7,070 bases of DNA, taken from NCBI GenBank assembly GCA_021815835.1, contig JAKAZN010000092.1, forward strand, positions 1 through 7,070, read 5' to 3'. The position numbers and the translations under genes are program-made. Below the pieces are notes generated by a model, which was given only the letters and a program-made list of their open reading frames with translations, was not told where the DNA came from and did not search any database. This document shows positions 5,481-7,070 of the stretch, in pieces. Positions within the stretch are counted from its first letter, which is position 1. Every line of letters begins with the position of its first letter. This stretch comes from Pseudomonadota bacterium. Its GTDB lineage: Bacteria > Pseudomonadota > Alphaproteobacteria > Acetobacterales > Acetobacteraceae.

Positions 5481-6199
5481 TGTCGGGCGTGGGCGTGATG
5501 CTTGCCAGTTTTCTGACTGCCGCCGTCGAATGGGTCGAGGCGTTCACCATCGTGCTTGCCGTGGCGCTGGCGATCGGCTGGCGCCGGGCCGGCCTGGCGG
5601 GGCTGGCGGCGCTGGCGCTGCTGGCGGCGCTGACCGCCTTCGGCTCCGGCGCGGTGCGCGCGATCGGCGATCTGCACGCGATCCAGCTGGTGATCGGCGT
5701 GTTCCTGATGCTGTTCGGGCTGCGCTGGCTCGCCAAGGCGATCGCCCGTGGCGCCGGGCGGCGGGCCCTGCATGACGAGGCCGCCGCCTTCGCCGCGCTG
5801 CGCGGCAGTGAAGCCCTGGCCGAGACGCGCGGGGCGATGCTGGTCGCGTTCCAGGGCGTGCTGTTGGAGGGGCTGGAAGTGTGGCTGATCGTCGTGGCAC
5901 TCGGCGCCGAGACCGGGCGGACCGGGCAGGCGGCGGTGGCAGCGATCGTCGCCCTCGCGGTGGTGATGGGGATCGGGTTCGCGCTGCGCGCCCCGCTCGC
6001 GCGGGTGCCGGAGAACGCGATCAAGTTCGTGGTCGGCGCGGCCATCCTGGGCTTCGGCACGTTCTGGAGCCTGGATGCGCTCGGCTATGCCTGGCCGTTG
6101 GGGGAGGCGGCATTGCCGCTGCTGATGGGATTCTACGCGCTGGGTGGGCTGGTCGCGATCCGCGCCTTGCGGGCGCCGGCGATGGAGATCGCGCGATGA
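5480..6199 (+). CDS. COG4280-type polytopic membrane protein with two ExxE motifs
   Basis: I recognise this 239-residue protein as the uncharacterised COG4280 membrane family. About seven hydrophobic helices can be placed (roughly 8-32, 36-56, 66-86, 118-142, 150-168, 178-198, 208-230). Helix 1 carries E17-W-V-E20 and helix 4 carries E130-G-L-E133, a duplicated acidic pair that suggests an internal repeat. Other family-like segments are LLMLFGLRWLAKAI-type sequence near 75-89, LHDEAAAFA (97-105) and RVPENAIKFVVG (175-186). Seven helices with ExxE in helices 1 and 4 is the layout of FTR1 iron permeases (REXXE), so metal or other cation transport is a reasonable inference, not a demonstrated function. 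It starts in the stop codon of the ATPase gene (TGATG) behind a strong Shine-Dalgarno and ends by overlapping the next gene by 4 bases, so it very likely acts with the importer. Confidence 0.85.
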   Translation: MSGVGVMLASFLTAAVEWVEAFTIVLAVALAIGWRRAGLAGLAALALLAALTAFGSGAVRAIGDLHAIQLVIGVFLMLFGLRWLAKAIARGAGRRALHDEAAAFAALRGSEALAETRGAMLVAFQGVLLEGLEVWLIVVALGAETGRTGQAAVAAIVALAVVMGIGFALRAPLARVPENAIKFVVGAAILGFGTFWSLDALGYAWPLGEAALPLLMGFYALGGLVAIRALRAPAMEIAR

Positions 6200-6363
6200 A
6201 GGCGCTGGTCAAGACGCTGTTCGGCGATGGGGCGACCGTGCTGTGCGTGCTCGGCGTGCTCGGGTTCGCGGTGCTGCTGCTGCACAGCGCGGCGCGTCCG
6301 GCGGCCGGGGTGGCGCTGCCGCTGCTGCTGCTCGGCTGCGCGGGATTTCTGGCGCGGCGGTGA
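6196..6363 (+). CDS. 55-residue two-helix membrane protein, unknown function
   Basis: This short gene encodes MKALVKTLFGDG followed by two hydrophobic helices (about 13-30 and 36-52) separated by SAARPAA, ending in the positively charged ARR. It overlaps the COG4280 gene by 4 bases (ATGA) and has GGAG 8 bases upstream of the ATG, so translation is credible despite its size. A short basic N-terminus and basic C-terminus predict a hairpin with both ends in the cytoplasm. I do not recognise a family. Position suggests an accessory or stabilising subunit of the COG4280 protein or of the importer. It is followed by 71 bases without a clear terminator before proS. Confidence 0.7.
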   Translation: MKALVKTLFGDGATVLCVLGVLGFAVLLLHSAARPAAGVALPLLLLGCAGFLARR

Positions 6364-6372
6364 GCGCGACAT

Positions 6373-6401
6373 TTGGCAGCGCGCACGCCCCAAGCTAAGC
6401 A
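6373..6401 (+). promoter_or_regulatory. Possible weak promoter for proS
   Basis: TTGGCA (5 of 6 to the -35 consensus) is followed after 17 bp by TAAGCA, a poor -10. It lies in the 71-base gap between the small membrane protein gene and proS. The gap has no intrinsic terminator, so read-through from the transport operon is also possible. Confidence 0.22.
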
Positions 6402-6434
6402 GGCGCATCCTTCCCGCTTCACGGACCCCGTTCC

Positions 6435-7070
6435 ATGCGCCTTTCCCACAGCCTGATCCCGACCCTGAAGGAAACCCCCGCCGAGGCGCAGATCGCCTCC
6501 CACCGGCTGATGCTGCGGGCCGGGCTGGTGCGGCAGACCTCGGCGGGAATCTATGCCTGGCTGCCGCTCGGCTTGCGCGTGCTGCGCAATATCGAGCGCA
6601 TCGTGCGCGAGGAGCAGGACGCCGCCGGGGCGCAGGAATGCCTGATGCCGACGATCCAGCCGGCCGAGCTGTGGCGGGAAAGCGGGCGCTACGACGATTA
6701 CGGCAAGGAGATGCTGCGCATCCGCGACCGTCACGACCGCGAATTGCTGTACGGGCCGACCAACGAGGAGATGATCACCGATCTGCTGCGCCAGTCCGCC
6801 AAAAGCTACCGCGAATTGCCGCAGATTCTGTACCATATCCAGTGGAAGTTCCGCGACGAGGTCCGCCCGCGCTTCGGCGTGATGCGCGGGCGGGAATTCC
6901 TGATGAAGGACGCCTACAGCTTCGATCTGGACTACGCCGGCGCCGTCGTCAGCTACCGCAAGATGATGCTGGCCTATATGCGGACCTTCCAGCGCCTGGG
7001 GTTGAAGGCGATCCCGATGGTCGCGGAATCGGGGCCGATCGGCGGCGATCTCAGCCATGAGTTCATCATC
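6435..7070 (+). CDS. proS: Prolyl-tRNA synthetase, N-terminal half (runs off the window)
   Basis: ProRS attaches proline to tRNA-Pro in the cytoplasm and is a class II synthetase. The first 212 residues are visible and the frame is open to the end of the window. Class II motif 1 lies around [15 protein letters not shown] (43-57). The proline-binding TxE loop is GPTNEE (107-112), with T109 and E111. Motif 2 is [25 protein letters not shown] (139-163), including the catalytic FRxE arginine at 140. The segment [11 protein letters not shown] (200-210) is where the inserted editing domain starts in E. coli-type enzymes; alphaproteobacterial enzymes usually lack it, but that point is outside the window. 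The ATG at 6435 matches the family start ([18 protein letters not shown]) although no clear Shine-Dalgarno precedes it. Confidence 0.97.
   Translation, partial: MRLSHSLIPTLKETPAEAQIASHRLMLRAGLVRQTSAGIYAWLPLGLRVLRNIERIVREEQDAAGAQECLMPTIQPAELWRESGRYDDYGKEMLRIRDRHDRELLYGPTNEEMITDLLRQSAKSYRELPQILYHIQWKFRDEVRPRFGVMRGREFLMKDAYSFDLDYAGAVVSYRKMMLAYMRTFQRLGLKAIPMVAESGPIGGDLSHEFII

Noticed and set aside
1350..6387. CGCGCACG at 1350-1357 and 6380-6387, near both edges of the inserted cassette, as a target-site duplication
   Set aside because: An 8-base GC-rich match between two such segments is expected by chance at this composition, and no recombinase or terminal inverted repeats accompany it.
1..7070. 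CRISPR array, tRNA or rRNA gene, insertion sequence, phage genes
   Set aside because: None seen: no regularly spaced repeat series, no cloverleaf, no transposase-like protein and no phage structural protein on either strand.

Overview
The window is very GC-rich and densely coded on the + strand only. It looks like chromosomal DNA of an alphaproteobacterium, probably Rhodospirillales and Acetobacteraceae-like. This rests on protein character (RNase J, a DUF1467 protein, an alphaproteobacterial-type prolyl-tRNA synthetase), on codon bias and on remembered gene order. No taxonomic search was possible.

Layout: (1) 1-1334 holds the 3' part of the RNase J gene (rnj) followed after 5 bases by a small DUF1467 membrane protein. 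(2) 1335-1828 is a 494-base non-coding stretch. Its first half contains a strong candidate small RNA: direct repeats, a possible -10, a bulged hairpin, a CCUCC-type linker and an excellent intrinsic terminator at 1510-1544. Its second half is a candidate regulatory region with a PhoB-box-like 7+4+7 direct repeat, a perfect 15-bp dyad and weaker repeats. (3) 1829-6363 is a five-gene, translationally coupled operon in which every junction overlaps by 1 or 4 bases. It encodes an ABC importer of the ferric/2-aminoethylphosphonate/sugar-phosphate (FbpA/AfuA/PhnS) superfamily (anchored binding protein, fused double permease, ATPase), then a seven-helix COG4280 membrane protein and a 55-residue two-helix membrane protein. 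(4) 6435-7070 holds the 5' half of proS, running off the end.

In many alphaproteobacteria rnj, the DUF1467 gene and proS are, as I remember it, close neighbours. The roughly 5.1 kb between them here therefore looks like an accessory transport cassette placed in a conserved housekeeping block. Automatic annotation would probably call the importer 'iron ABC transporter'. However, the binding protein lacks the tandem tyrosines of classical ferric-binding proteins and the best upstream operator candidate resembles a Pho box, so a phosphorus-containing substrate (phosphonate or sugar phosphate) is a real alternative. Pulling the other way, the COG4280 protein carries two ExxE motifs in helices 1 and 4, reminiscent of the FTR1 iron permease, and a weak Fur-like site is present. 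The substrate is unresolved from sequence alone.
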